Source: Rehmannia glutinosa | Taxonomy: Eukaryota; Streptophyta; Magnoliopsida; Lamiales; Orobanchaceae | NCBI GenBank assembly: GCA_016081115.2 | Contig: CM071933.1 | Span: 60,774,660 to 60,838,659 of the forward strand | Reading direction: 5' to 3' | Length of the DNA: 64,000 nucleotides | Shown: positions 37,678-49,505 of the stretch, piece by piece | Position numbering within the stretch: position 1 is the stretch's first letter | Layout of the letters: each line of letters opens with the position of its first letter | The notes under the pieces: model-generated | The model's input: the letters and a program-made list of their open reading frames with translations, nothing else | What the model was told of the DNA's origin: nothing | The model's database searches: none | Made by a program: the position numbers and the translations under genes

Positions 37678-38203
37678 GGTTGTGATTGATTGTGAATTCT
37701 TTTCTAAAATTTTTATTTTTGAGTGAAAATTTTGTTGGAAATGTGATTGTTTGTGGAAGAAATTAAAAAATTTCAAAGAAAATTCTATTTCTCTCCAAAA
37801 TTAACTTATTTTTCTTTTTCTCTCTCACACTTCTCAATACCCACTTATACTATTTCTCTCTCTCCCGCCCATTTTTATTTTTCATATAAAGAATTCGATA
37901 ATTTCTTTAATTTATCACTATTTTTTATCATTTTCTCTTAGTCTTGATAACAAAAGGTATAAAATGAGATCCATATTACCTATTTTTGAATCAATTTTTC
38001 ATTGTTATTCAATTTTCTTGTATTATAGTTTACACTATTTTTCTACAAAATTTTTCACAAACAATCAACATCTCTAAAAGATTTCCATCACATCAACACA
38101 ATCATTATTTTTCTCTACACATCCAACTTTTACTTTAAAAAAATCACCACTATTTTCTTAGAAAATAAAAGTAGACGGAATGAAAACACAATCAATCACA
38201 GCT
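37678..38203. mobile_element. Miniature inverted-repeat element, family M, copy 2
   Basis: The ends ggttgtgattgattgtg and cacaatcaatcacagct are inverted repeats, bordered by tta on both sides (37675-37677, 38204-38206), as for PIF/Harbinger elements. The interior is the inverse of 23941-24475. Confidence 0.5.
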
Positions 38204-38337
38204 TTAGGAGCTCTTTTTAATCAATTGGAAGTAAAATATTATTAATATATTGACGATAAAGAGAAAGGTATGAGTGAAGTGCCGAAAAATGATCAATCTC
38301 CATGATACAATGCAAACAAAGTACAACTTTGAATTAT

Positions 38338-38890
38338 TAGAGATGGTAACGGGGCGGATTTGCCCAAACCCAGGACCCACCACGCCAAGAAAAATCAAGA
38401 CCGGTACCCGCCTCGCCCCGCTTCGCTCCAAAACCCATCGGGGCGGGTCTAGACCCGCCAATATTTTTTTAATTACAATAATATATTTTTTGTATTTTTA
38501 AAATTAATCCAATACCAATAGGTCAAAAAAATGTAATTATGAAACTTATTCTAACTACATTTTGCAACTATTTAGCTACTATTAGGATTTTTTTAAAAAG
38601 AAAAACTACTATTAGGATCTTGCAATAGTACTCAAATAATACTCAAAATAAATATTCAAAATACAATATTACAAGTTTTTTTTAAAAAGATAAATTACAA
38701 TATTACAAGATGTTATAGTAGTAAATTAAAATCAATATAACACTCAAATCTAAAAGTAAATAATGGAAAATATCTAAATACATATTAAAAAATATAAGAA
38801 ATATTAACGGACTGGGCGGGTTTTGCATTTTAACTGGGTCTAAACCTTCCCGGACGGGGCGAGTTTTAACCCGCCCCATTGCCATTCCTA
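38338..38890. mobile_element. hAT-type miniature element, GC-ended family, copy 2
   Basis: It begins tagagatggtaacggggcgg and ends with the approximate inverse (ccgccccattgccattccta). Exact 8-bp duplications tgaattat flank it (38330-38337, 38891-38898). The AT-rich middle (ccaatag, gcaacta, ctactattaggat) matches the copy at 62425-63138. Confidence 0.75.
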
Positions 38891-39429
38891 TGAATTATGC
38901 AAGCATAAAATATAGATAACAACCTTTGTTTCCATGATTTGGGTTTTAACTTTTAACATGTAATTGGGGTTTATGTTTTGTGGGAATTTGGGATTTAACT
39001 GGGGGAAGGATGAATTAGGGGGGGAATATTAGGGGGTGTATTGAGTAAATAGGGAGTTTTTGAAAGGAGGATAAGGGTGTATTAAGATTTAAGAGGAAGG
39101 AGTGTATTAATATGTTTTCTTTTTTTTTATTTAAACAATGTATCCTCACTTTAAATATAATTAAATTTAGGGGGTTTTTTTAATAATTAATCAACATTTA
39201 CTATAAGTAATGAGATCGATACTCGGATAATTTTAATATTTATTTTTGCAATATAATTAATTAATGTAATATTAATTAAATATAAGTTTTTAGTTTATAT
39301 AACACACATCTCAATTATTGGGGTGTATTAATAGGTTTTGGGGTGTTAATTGTGCTTACCTTCTATTTTTTAACCTTTCATAAGTTTCAACACTACTACA
39401 GTAATACTAGTACTAAATAGTAAATAGTA

Positions 39430-40258
39430 AACACCACTAAATTCAGTTCGCTTATACAGTTTCTTTTAATATCTTGTTCTCCGATTGAATCCCCGTGAAA
39501 GACCCATTCGCAATAATCTCATCGAAACATCTCATCTTCTCTTCCATTCATGTCTTTCCTTTCAGTTTCCTATTTTCTTCTACCTCTCTGATTATCTAGA
39601 ATTTTTGTCTGGAAGGATAGAAGACTTGTTCGACATTCTTGCTTTTCACGAACTGATTTAGGTAGTATTTTGCAACTCATTTTATATTATTTCAACTTGT
39701 GTCGATGCTATACATGAATTCTTTTCCTTTACCTGTGTTTTTGGTCTTTTTTTCTGAATGTGCCTCTGATTTTGTTGGCATGCTCAAATTTTGATTTGTG
39801 TTATTGTTTTCAGTAGCCCTTAATTAGTATTGCTTCTTTCCTTTTCGTAATTGCTTCTGGAAACAACATGATTTTTTTCTTCTCAGCATGATGTGTATGT
39901 TTCTGTTGTTAGATTTGGTTTTCCGTATCCTTAATTCGGTGTAAATGCTTTAGTTTATAATAATTTACAATTGTTGCTACCATTGTTTTTTTTTTTTTTT
40001 TTTGTGTGTGTGCGCGCGCGCAAAGAGATAGTGTTATATCTCCGAGGTGTTTCTTATACTCGATGAAATTGGATTAACTACCTGGGAAGCTGGAATAGTT
40101 GCTTTGCCATTTATGCAGTTGGTTATCTTTGCATTTCATTGGCATGGCTGTCTAATTATAGTCGTTTATAAACTATTTATTGGATCTTCGTGAAAGAAAG
40201 TTGCTCATTCTGCTCCTTTATGCAGATTATTATTAATTGTACTAGTTTGTGAAAGGGC
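39430..40258 (+). other. Probable 5' leader of the mTERF gene with a leader intron
   Basis: Between the Mutator-like element and the coding start there is pyrimidine-rich leader-like sequence (about 39470-39661). A GT-AG interval follows: donor GTAGTATTTT at 39662 and acceptor TTTATGCAG ending at 40225, 564 bases. The interval is T-rich and holds a T run, then a (GT)n(GC)n run at about 39990-40020. The transcription start and splice sites are inferred from sequence alone. Confidence 0.4.
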
Positions 40259-41833
40259 ATGAAGATTACAAGCTGTTCGGCCTTGCCAAACCCAGTTTTT
40301 TGCTTGTGCATTATGAGTTACCTGCTTTTGCATTCCATAGACCACAATTGATTTCTATCACCTCTCTATACACTTCAAGTAATTGTAAGAAGAGATGTGG
40401 ATTGGTGATGAAGCTTCATTCCTCTGTTGCTGGCAGAAATCGTTCATCCACCGCTGCAGATTTACCTGTGTCCAAGGGAAACAGATTCAATAGGGAACGG
40501 GGAGAAGTTAATCCTGCTTCATTTTATACTCACCCTAGTCTATTACAGATGAAGAACGAGAGGATTGCTAACCGTGCCCGTGTTTATGAATTCTTGAGGG
40601 GCATTGGTATTGTTCCTGACGAGCTTGATGGATTAGAGCTTCCTGTCACTGTTGAGGTCATGAAAGAACGTGTGGAGTTCCTTCATAAGTTAGGACTTAC
40701 AATTGAAGATATCAACAATTACCCTCTTGTCCTTGGTTGCAGTGTGAAGAAAAACATGGTTCCAGTGCTTGATTACCTAGGCAAATTGGCTGTGAGGAAA
40801 TCTACTTTTACAGAATTCTTACGCCAGTACCCTCAAGTCCTCCATGCTAGTGTTGTGGTTGACCTTGCACCAGTTGTTAAATATCTTCAAGGCATGGACA
40901 TTAAGCCTAATGATATTCCTCGTGTCCTTGAGAGGTACCCAGAAGTTTTGGGATTTAAGCTTGAGGGCACCATGAGTACTTCAGTGGCTTATTTGGTTGG
41001 AATTGGGGTAGCTAGGCGTGAGATTGGCGGAGTGTTAACTAGATACCCAGAGATATTGGGCATGCGAGTAGGTCGGGTGATCAAACCTTTTGTGGAATAT
41101 CTTGGAAGTTTGGGAATACCATGCTTAGCTGTTGCTAGGTTGATTGAGAAGCGGCCCCACATTCTTGGTTTTGGACTCAACGAGAGGGTGAAACCAAATG
41201 TCAAATCGCTTTTTAGAGTATAACGTCAAACAAACTTCACTTGCAGGTGTGATCGCACAATATCCTGAAATCATAGGAATTGAGCTTGAAAGCAAGCTTC
41301 ACAGTCAACGGGGCTTTCTCAGCTCCATTATTGAATTGAGTCCTGAAGATTTTGGGAAGGTTATAGAGAAAATGCCCCAAATTGTCAGCCTCAGTGACAA
41401 AGCAATAGTGAGGCATGTGAATTTCCTAAAGGAATGTGGATTTTCTGTAGAACAAGTGAAAAAGATGGTTGTCGGGTGCCCACAGTTGTTGGCCTTAAAT
41501 GTTGACATCATGAAACTCAGTTTTGATTACTTTAAATCCACAATGGGTATGCCATTGGATGATTTGGTTACTTTCCCAGCTTACTTCACTTATGGCCTTG
41601 AGTCCACTGTTAAGCCAAGACATAAGATGATTGTACGGAAGGGAGTGAATTGTTCTCTTTCTTGGCTTCTTAATTGTTCAGATGAGAAATTTGAAGAGCG
41701 TATGAACTATGACTCAATTGATATGGAAGAGATGGAGATAGATTCTTCGTTTGACATGAATAGCTTAATGAAAGCTAGACGGGAAGAGTCAGATTCTGAA
41801 TATGAGGACGACAGTGACGATGAATATGCTTAG
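40259..41833 (+). CDS. MTERF4: Plastid mTERF-family protein, MTERF4 (BSM/RUG2)-like; reading frame broken twice
   Basis: The product would be a mitochondrial transcription termination factor-type nucleic-acid-binding protein. In Arabidopsis, BSM/RUG2 acts in plastids (and reportedly mitochondria), and maize MTERF4 supports plastid group II intron splicing. The deduced protein is about 524 residues, near the family's ~540. It has at least eight mTERF repeats marked by NNYPLVLG, RQYPQVLH, ERYPEVLG, TRYPEILG, EKRPHILG, AQYPEIIG, EKMPQIVS and GCPQLLAL. An acidic tail follows (SDSEYEDDSDDEYA). The N-terminus from ATG 40259 (MKITSC) looks like a transit peptide, but the frame must gain one base near 40276-40277 to reach the KPSFLLVHYE stretch. 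A second shift is one extra T in the five-T run at 41210-41214, where the frame otherwise ends at 41221-41223. Apart from these two points there are no stops. They may be homopolymer sequencing errors or recent inactivation. No coding introns are seen. Confidence 0.8.
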
Positions 41834-43119
41834 AATCTGGGTGGTTAGATGACGGCAATCAACATGTGTCATACGCTACCAGAGGACCTTCCTCCTTTTG
41901 TAAAGTAGTCTTTCATGCAGTTTCAAGGTATAATACTCATATTCTACCACTAGGATCTTATATCTCGGCCACTTAGGAGCTAACTAGAAAAAAATTGATA
42001 AGTTTCTTGAAGGAGATAATGCATGTTTATGTGATCTACATTTGTATTAGTTTTGTAAGTGAACTACACTTGGTTAAACTAAATTAATGAAACAAGAGTA
42101 AAGGTCAAATAATTTAATTGCATTAAGATACCGAGAGAGTAAAGGAGTGTTAAATGGTGGCTAAGTTGCACAAATAGAAGTAGCTATTGCTGATGTTTTG
42201 AGGAACTATAGTTGTCTATCGTTCACTGTGCTTCTCCTTTAACCCATATTATTGGAAGTTAGTTTTGTTCGTCTAATCTGATACATTTCATATTTCCTTG
42301 TATCTCCACTTGTAACAGATGGTTGTTCGCATCAAATGAGTTGCACTAAAAATAGCAACATCCTATTGAAAAAAGTGCTTGAACAATTGCATCCAACGAA
42401 CCATCTACCTTGTATTCTTTGAGTAACGAAGAAGAGTGCATGGTTACTTATGATTTTTAACATGGTTCCTGCTAAGTTATATCACCAATGGAGTGTCAAA
42501 CTTCTGATACAACTTGGTGATAGTGTTAAAATTAGATGAGATAGATGTCTACAAATGACATTTTACTGCTTGTGGTTGTGTGAAACATATCTTCATTTTG
42601 TCCACATGGGATGGATTGTTGTTTTTTCTTCGTTGGAGTTCGTAATGTTTTCAATGCTGTTTATTATTCAAAACAGTTAATAATCAATTTCTCTTACCCA
42701 AAAAATGTGAAACCTGAGCTGAACTCAGCTAAAATGTTACTAAAGTAGCCACTGAGACGCTGCCCACTACACTATTCGTTAGATACGAATGTTTTGGTAG
42801 AAGAGTTCTGGAAAAATGCATTAATGCACGTATACCAAAACACAGATAATTTGGAATCTGTCTAAGTAACAACTTCGTGTATATTATAACTTTTCCATGG
42901 TGTTAGTGTGACCGTATCTGATCAGAAAAGGAAAAGGAAAACATATATGTTTCCCAGTTCTTCAATTTTTCATTCATTTCATTTCATACATAGATTATCA
43001 AGATCCCATTTCATAATGAATGCCAACCATTATCAAACAATTTGTTCCACTCCCAGCCCCATATCATCTTCTTCTGCAATTCAAGTAAAACCAGCAGCAG
43101 CAACTGTATCCGTCACCCG
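41834..43119. other. Intergenic space between convergent genes (both 3' UTRs)
   Basis: The mTERF gene (+) and the OPT gene (-) end facing each other across 1.3 kb. No frame with recognisable features lies between them. The frames at 42908-43189 and 43042-43287 overlap the OPT 3' end and are shadows of it. Confidence 0.4.
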
Positions 43120-46100
43120 TCAATCGAAAACAGGACATCCTTCAACTCGCACACCAGGCGCTGTCGGGCACTTTGCCAGGGGACAATGATCGTCCAACGC
43201 CAAGCCCCACCAGCTCGGTCCGCCGATCCCATTAAATTGCAACGTAAAATAACACAATGTAGCCATAAAAGCAACCCCAGCATCTAAACCAGCCGATAGA
43301 ATATAATTATGCCTAGCCCACCAGCCCCTGAATCTTCTATACACATACAAGTTGAAAAACAATCCCACACTAAACCAACACATGTAGTTGACAGCCTTGG
43401 CCACTGGCATCGCCCCTGCTCCTGATATTAAGATCGGAGCGTTGATGAACCTAATCCACTTCTTGTCTGGATATTTGCGCGAAAAATACCAGACGGGCAC
43501 TGGGGCGAGAAGGCCGAAGAGGAAGAAGTAGTTCATTTCTGGGTACAACCCGAGTTTCCCAAACATGCGAAGGGGGCCGACGACACCCCAAATTATTGAA
43601 GCATTGTAGAAAACATCGTCTCCAGGGCATGTCCAGGGGCTCCCGTCAGGTAATTTTGATGGATCGCAGATGTGTTCTACGGTTGTCAAAAGCCACCATG
43701 CTGTGCCAAAGTATACCAAGGAAGTGACAACTGTTCCAACTAGCTACATTCGAGAATGTTTTGTTTGAATTAGTTTTTGCAATGTAGGGTTGGCTACATC
43801 AAGAAAATAGTATGTGTTTACGAGGATTTTACCTGAACCAGGAACATGGATTTTGGAGGGATCTTCATGTAATGGCCTAGTTTGAAGTCTGAAAGAAATG
43901 TAATGGCTTGTGACATGCTTATGGTGCCGTAGGTTTTGAAGGCTACATTGGCTAGAGGTTTTCCAGGATACATGTAGCCAATAATCATCTCCGATATGAC
44001 ATTTAATCCTGCTTGCTGCAAAAAGAAAATCTCCATGTCATTGCAGTATTGAATATTTAGAGGTAAATTCCAAAAATTACTCATGAAGTTTTGCCTAATT
44101 ACAAGAAACCCCAGTCATCTTTCAAAATTACAATTAACCCCTTGATAGGTATCACAAACACTCTCCGGTATGTATTTGTAATTTTAAAAATAATTGGGTT
44201 TTTATTTTAATTAGACTGAACTTTTAAGTTTTTTTTTTTTTTTCTTTGCTAATTAATTATATTTATGATGAACATAAAGAAAAGTGCAAACCAAACATAC
44301 CTGGTTTGTGGTAGCTGTAATGACACCGACAGGCAGGGTGAAAATGAACGCCAGCGCCATTGCTAAAATGACACCCCAATAAGGAAGCTGTAATTGTCTT
44401 CCAAAGCCTTCACAAGCAAACATTGACAATCCAATTACCAAAATCAGGAGAGTGTGAAACCACCATTGAGGGACAGGTTCATAGTTTTTCCTCATCAACC
44501 TAGTATGCACATCCCCAAACTTGTCTTGAAAAGACGCCTTTGTCTGCTGCCAAATTGTTCTGCAATTTTCAAGAATTACCAAAACACTAATCCAAATTAA
44601 TCTACAGGACATTATATTTTGGAATAATTACAAAAACCACCCCAAGGTTTAGATTAATTACAAATTTCGTTGTTTTGAATTATAACTGTTTTTTCCTTTT
44701 TGTAATTAGGTTAAACTTGAGGGTAGTTTTTGTAATTATCCACAATTGAAGTTAATCTTACCTTCCATGAAAAAGTGCTACATGTGACACAGTAGCAGCC
44801 AAACTTGCAAAGCTTAAACCATAAGCCAACACAAAAAATACACTGAGATTAACCTTACTATAATCATCATAACCCTGACGGTTAAACTCAAAGCTTTTCT
44901 CAGTTAAAACTGCTGATATGTTATATGCTGCTCCATTAGCATCAAAAACATGAGACGAAATGATCGGAAACCGCTTAGCGTCGTAAAAGTTGTTCCAATA
45001 GGCAATTGGCATCACAACATAAAGAACCAATACAAAACCAACCAACATGTTGATAATTGCAAATCCAGGAGTTGCTAATGGGCTGCCAAGAAAACCTGCT
45101 ACGGTCGACCAATCCAACGCGAACGAGCCGATTCCCAGCCCATGAACCCCAGCTCCTATTTGTTGGGCCGTGACAGAGTCTTTCCATATCCAACAAACAA
45201 AGGAAAGAGCGGTAATGGATGGAAATAGATAGTTTGGGACTATATAGTAAGAAAAGCTTGAAACAAGGACCAAAACGAAAAATTGCAGCCTTGTAAGACC
45301 TCCTTTTGGTCTTGTTTCAACTTCATGCAATGCTCTGAAGAGAGAAACTTGAACAAGATTCGACGGCCACCACATGTATGGCGAATCGACTAGAAATTTC
45401 CGGAAAATTCCAGCCCAGCCATATCCCAGCATCTACAAACCGGGAAAGTTGCAGTTTAAAAACTGCCCCTGAAGTTTAGCATAATTACAAAAAAACTCCA
45501 TCTTTCTTTCAAAATTACAAAAGCCCACTTGAAGTTTGTATTTACATAACAAGTACCGCCTTTTCAAATGTAATTTGTAAAATATAAAACAATATCATTA
45601 GGCTATTTTTAATTTTGAAAATGTCTAAACTTTTTTATAATTAGACTGAACCTCAGGGGTACTTTTTGTAATTAATAGAAATTTAAGTTCGTTTAAAAAT
45701 GCATCAAATGATTAGGATGGACCTGTGTAGTATGTGTTAGTAGCATTGCTGCAACAGGGTTTAGCCGACGATGATAAAACGCCTTTACAATAGTAACAAT
45801 GTTCACCGCATAAACAGAAGTTGAGCCGGCATTGGCGAATATGGTGATAAGGCAATGTTCCTTTAAGTTGAAGGGTCCTGGATTTAATGAGAATGACCAT
45901 TTTGTCCCGGGGATTTGTATTGCTTTTGTTGGCAGTGATGCAGCCATAAGCTTTCCTAAGGGAAGGACTAAAATTTGGGCTGAAACCGACGTTACAGAGA
46001 GGGCGTTTTGGCGATAAGCGAAGAACTGGTTTAAGAATGCTAGTGTTGCACATGATAGTATACCCAAAACCCATGTCCGAAATGTCAAACATGGAAGTGT

Positions 46101-46313
46101 AGGATCGTCTGTTATCGGTACTGTGAGCCGAACTTCCTCAATTGGAGAATCATTCACTTCCTCTGCAGAAAAAAATTTAAAAGTATATAGTAAATACTCC
46201 AAGTTTGATGAAATATGCAATTGAAATGTATAAAAGAATTAAAACTGACCTATTGTTTCAAGTGTGGCTTTTTCTGAGACAGGTATCATAGTATTGTTCA
46301 CTGAAGGCTCCAT
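43120..46313 (-). CDS. Oligopeptide transporter (OPT family), six exons, 746 residues
   Basis: This is a proton-coupled plasma-membrane transporter of tetra- and pentapeptides or metal chelates, by family knowledge. Exons on the minus strand are 46313-46250, 46162-45723, 45432-44762, 44559-44301, 44015-43833 and 43743-43120. All introns are GT-AG, phases agree, and the exons sum to 2241 bases including the TGA. ATG 46313 opens a hydrophilic, acidic N-terminus (MEPSVNNT). The family NPG signature is at residues 115-117 (SLNPGPFNLKEH). The second signature, normally KIPPR, reads KIPPK at 529-533 (FKLGHYMKIPPKSMF). Many hydrophobic segments span the protein, and it ends CPTAPGVRVEGCPVFD as in plant OPT1/OPT5-type members. 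No stop or frameshift is seen, so it appears functional. The exact subtype is not determined. Three introns contain small palindromic repeats. Confidence 0.92.
44045..44240. repeat. AT-rich miniature repeat in OPT intron 4
   Basis: Words such as cctaattacaagaaacccc, caaaattacaattaacccc and tttgtaattttaaa resemble those of the repeats in introns 3 and 2. The inverted structure is weaker here. Confidence 0.35.
44622..44742. repeat. Foldback miniature repeat in OPT intron 3
   Basis: The left end aataattacaaaaaccaccc and the right end gggtagtttttgtaattat are inverses, with a ccaaggttta / taaacttga pair just inside. The unit is about 120 bp and would fold into one hairpin in the pre-mRNA. Confidence 0.55.
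45445..45690. repeat. Foldback miniature repeat in OPT intron 2
   Basis: The left part (aaaaactgcccctgaagttt, agcataattacaaaaa) and the right part (gactgaacctcaggggtac, tttttgtaattaat) pair as an inverted repeat. It shares the attacaaaaa ... tttttgtaat theme with the intron 3 repeat. Confidence 0.45.
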
Positions 46314-46680
46314 CTATCGACAAGTTTTCGGTGCACGAAAAAGAAAAAACGAAAAAGAGGAATTTAAGGAGAAGAGAAAGTCTGAAATATGGTGTACAAT
46401 ACAAGCAAAGTTGAATTGGTGAACTTAAGGAATGCCAGATTCTAATCTGTTTTCATTCTCTTGTAATTGTCTTAAACTCTTTCATTGCCTTTGTATGATG
46501 TCAAGAATTTGTTTGTAATGAGCAGAAGTTAAATAATTGAGATGAAAGTTATAAGAAGAAAATGGTAATAGTTTCAGAATGAAAATTTGTTTGGGAGAAG
46601 TTAAATAATTGAGATGAAAGTTATTTAATAAGAAGAAAATGAGTTACTTTTTATAGAATGAGTTCACACCTAGCCATTAC
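46314..46680 (-). promoter_or_regulatory. OPT gene leader and promoter, with TATA box and a duplicated segment
   Basis: On the minus strand, TATAAAAAG lies at 46655-46647, about 335 bases before the ATG. Within the leader, a segment of about 27 bases (agaagttaaataattgagat, then gaaagtt) occurs twice, starting at 46524 and 46597. No other regulatory motif is claimed. Confidence 0.4.
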
Positions 46681-47929
46681 CAACCAGGAACTGAATCCTT
46701 AAAATCTTTTGTTTGTTTAAGAATATGTAGTTTGTCAGCTACTATATATTGTCTTGGAGTTTCATATAGCTTTCATGATTCCTTAATTTGCCGTTGCCGA
46801 AATATTGAAATATATACCCATTTCAATTCTTATCATCAAAATATTCATCATTTTGGAAACTGAAAAAGAGAGGTTCTTAATTCATATAGAGTTGAATTCA
46901 TAATAATCCATTTTATCTTATTCTGGTTTTAACGTAGTAAATGGTGAAAGCATGACATGTTGTGAAGATTATAGCAATAGAAAGCTACTGATGTAAGAAA
47001 ATCGTGGTGATATTATTGGTTCATTTAAAATAGAGAATTTGAACTGAAAATTAGATTTTATTTTGAACGTTAACGTTTTAACAAATAGGGCGACGTGCCG
47101 ACGTGCCTGAAATGAAAGTTTACACTTAGACGATTATTTTAAAACACACATGTTACGGCAATATTCTACATAAATTAATTAAAAAAGTACAGCAACTTTG
47201 AATAGTCATTATGAATTTATGGTTAAAGGGTTTTAAGAGTGTTCTTTTTAATTATTTTCAATAAATAATCTTGACAGGATACTTGTAACGTTATGTACAT
47301 AGCCACTTGTGTTTTCAAGTTCTGTTTGATCCAGAAGGAGAACGACTATAATTATGTTAGTTAGGAAGAGTATAGGAGGAATAACAATTTTCATAATTTT
47401 GTTTTGGTGGAAATATTAACATAAGTCTGCTTTTTTTTTTTTTTTTAGACCCAATTTCTAAACTTACGCTCGACTATGCTTGGGGTAGCGAATCCGCCCC
47501 TCATTTGCTACCAGGTTAAATCGAAGAATGTGCCTAGTTGACTAAGATTGTGGTTGGATTAACTGGTTGTCATCAAGGTCGCATGAGAAGGAAGAGTGTA
47601 TATTTCCCCAAGATTCATACTCATACTCATCCGATGACCTTCAACACAATTTTTATTCTACTTCTTTGGTTGTCGATTCTTGCGCCACCATAAGTACTTA
47701 TTTACTTATATGATTACAGTGATATATGAATGTTAACTAATAGAAATAGAGTAAGTCCTAAGAGGGGTGAGTCCGTGTCACTTATCTATGTCTATGAGGC
47801 CAGCTTTTGATCGAGGCAAAAGAAAAAAAAATTAGATAAAGGTCACAAAAAAAAAAAGATGATAATATTTTTATCTCTTATAAAAGTGTATATAATATTT
47901 CCACCAAAATCAACATGTATATTTAATTC
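46681..47929. other. Intergenic, no gene seen
   Basis: A T run at about 47431-47446 is followed by about 250 bases of higher G+C (acgctcgactatgcttgggg). This could be a minus-strand retroposed sequence ending in poly(A), but no convincing target duplication was found. Confidence 0.3.
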
Positions 47930-48332
47930 ATTAAAATTTTTAATAAAAAATAATATTTTTTTAATTTTCGAGACAAGTAATACTTTTAGCCAAAAAGTAA
48001 TACTTTCATTAGAAAATGTAGTAGTATTTTTTATTTTTATTTTGAAAGTAATACACTTGTTAATATGGTGCTGGAGATGGGGAGTGACTCCACAAAAACA
48101 AGTGTACTTTTTTATTCTCATTTTGTTACTTTGAAAACATATAATTTTTAGAACAAAAGTGATAATTTTCGTAATAAAATGTGATACTATTAAACAAGAA
48201 AATAATATTAGTTTTATTACTTTGTAGACGCATGCGTTTCATTTAAAACTCGTAATACTTTAATTCAACATGTGATATTATTCACTTCAAAAAAATAATA
48301 CATTTTTACTTTAACATGTAATATTTTTCACT
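47930..48332. repeat. Degenerate aatactttt array, left part
   Basis: The words gtaatactttt, taatacattttt and tgtaatattttt recur about every 25-45 bases. The same theme continues right of the element at 48343-49495 (to about 49560), so the element inserted into the array. It resembles the array at 9310-9830. Confidence 0.45.
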
Positions 48333-48342
48333 TAAAATTATG

Positions 48343-49495
48343 GAGAAAATTGCATTTTTAGTCCTATAAAATTATGCATGTTGCAATTTTAGTCTCATAC
48401 TTTGCGAAAATAGTCCCATAAGTTTTTTTAAAGCAATGATAGTCCCATATGACATAAAAATTGCAACTTTAGTCCCATAGCCATCTAAAAATTAACGGAG
48501 ACTATATGTGAATGTTAAGTTGTGGATAGTCCTATAGGATTTTGCCATTTGTAATTTTAGTCTCATCTATGCATAATGGTCCCATAGAACTTTCATGCAA
48601 AAATAGTTCCAACTATTATTAAATAACTATTCTTAGTTTATGTTAAGTAATAAATTAATATAATAAAAAATATAATATATTAATATTTGTATGATCTAAA
48701 TATAAGTATAAATACAATTCACATAAAACTAAACTAATTATTATTAAATAATTATTTTTTAGTTTGTGTAATAATTATAAATTAATTAATATAAAATATC
48801 TTAAATTAGTTCTTATATAATATAAGCATAAGTATAAATAAAATTTATATAAAAATAATATTATAATAAGTCGTATGTTTACTTTTGAATAATTGTTTAT
48901 ATTTGTAATTTATTCGTAAATCTACGAGTCGGTATATTAATTATTCAATATTTTTTCAGGTTTTTTTTTTAACAGTAACTTTTAATGACTTCATAATGTA
49001 TTCGTACATACTAAATACCGAATTTATCTTATCTCGTATTTAACTAACTAGGGAAATTATAAGCCAGACACACACATGTGGAATTTTTTAAATGGAGAGA
49101 AAAACTTAAAACATTGTAATTCAAAAGCTTTCTTTTATTTCTAATTTAATTGCGGAGGCTGGCTTATTTTTTCCTTCAAATTCAATCTCTATTGGCCGTT
49201 GACAATTACAGATATTAAAAATATAATATAGCGGGACTATTTTGTAAAAACTTTGTTCCTATGGGATTGTTTTGCGTATGTAGGACTAAAATTGCAAATC
49301 ACTAATCATATGGGACTAAATATGCAATTTTCGATACTTCAAAGTTACATGTTAACGGAGTTGGTAGTTGCCTCTGTTAAAAATATAACGGTGGGACTCT
49401 TTTTGCTAGAAAATCATTCCTATGGGATCATTTTGCAGATGTGGGACTAAAATTGTATAGGCCAATTTTTATGGGACTAAATATGCAATTTTCTC
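48343..49495. mobile_element. Mutator-like non-autonomous element (1153 bp)
   Basis: The ends gagaaaattgcatttttagt and the inverse of ...ctaaatatgcaattttctc pair. They are bordered by 10-bp repeats taaaattatg (48333-48342) and taaaattgtg (49496-49505), with one mismatch, close to the 9-bp duplication of Mutator-like elements. Both arms are built from repeats of a tagtcccata / tatgggacta phrase with gcaattttagt, and these pair across the element. The centre is AT-rich. There is no transposase. Confidence 0.6.
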
Positions 49496-49505
49496 TAAAA
49501 TTGTG

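Larger units (their letters stand above)
37387..39360. mobile_element. Mutator-like element with nested insertions (about 2 kb)
   Basis: Long terminal inverted repeats are visible. On the left is ggtgaggctatttacacccc, then aaaacttattaatacacccc. On the right is their inverse (ggggtgtattaataggtttt, then ggggtgttaattgtgcttacc). Flanks ttttatttt (37378-37386) and ttctatttt (39361-39369) agree at 8 of 9 bases, fitting the 9-bp duplication of Mutator elements. Two other elements sit inside (37678-38203 and 38338-38890). The right end lies about 100 bases before the presumed mTERF leader exon. No transposase was found. Confidence 0.55.

Noticed and set aside
40249..40258. GTG start at 40249 for the mTERF frame
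   Set aside because: Plant nuclear genes start at ATG. The ATG at 40259 gives the expected MKI-type N-terminus, and the frame difference is better explained by a missing base near 40276.
44975..45196. Separate small genes within OPT exon 3 (and 45712-46092)
   Set aside because: They are alternative frames of OPT exons.
47431..47690. Minus-strand retroposed sequence with poly(A)
   Set aside because: The T run is present, but the flanking similarity (only about six bases, ataagt) is too weak to call a target duplication.
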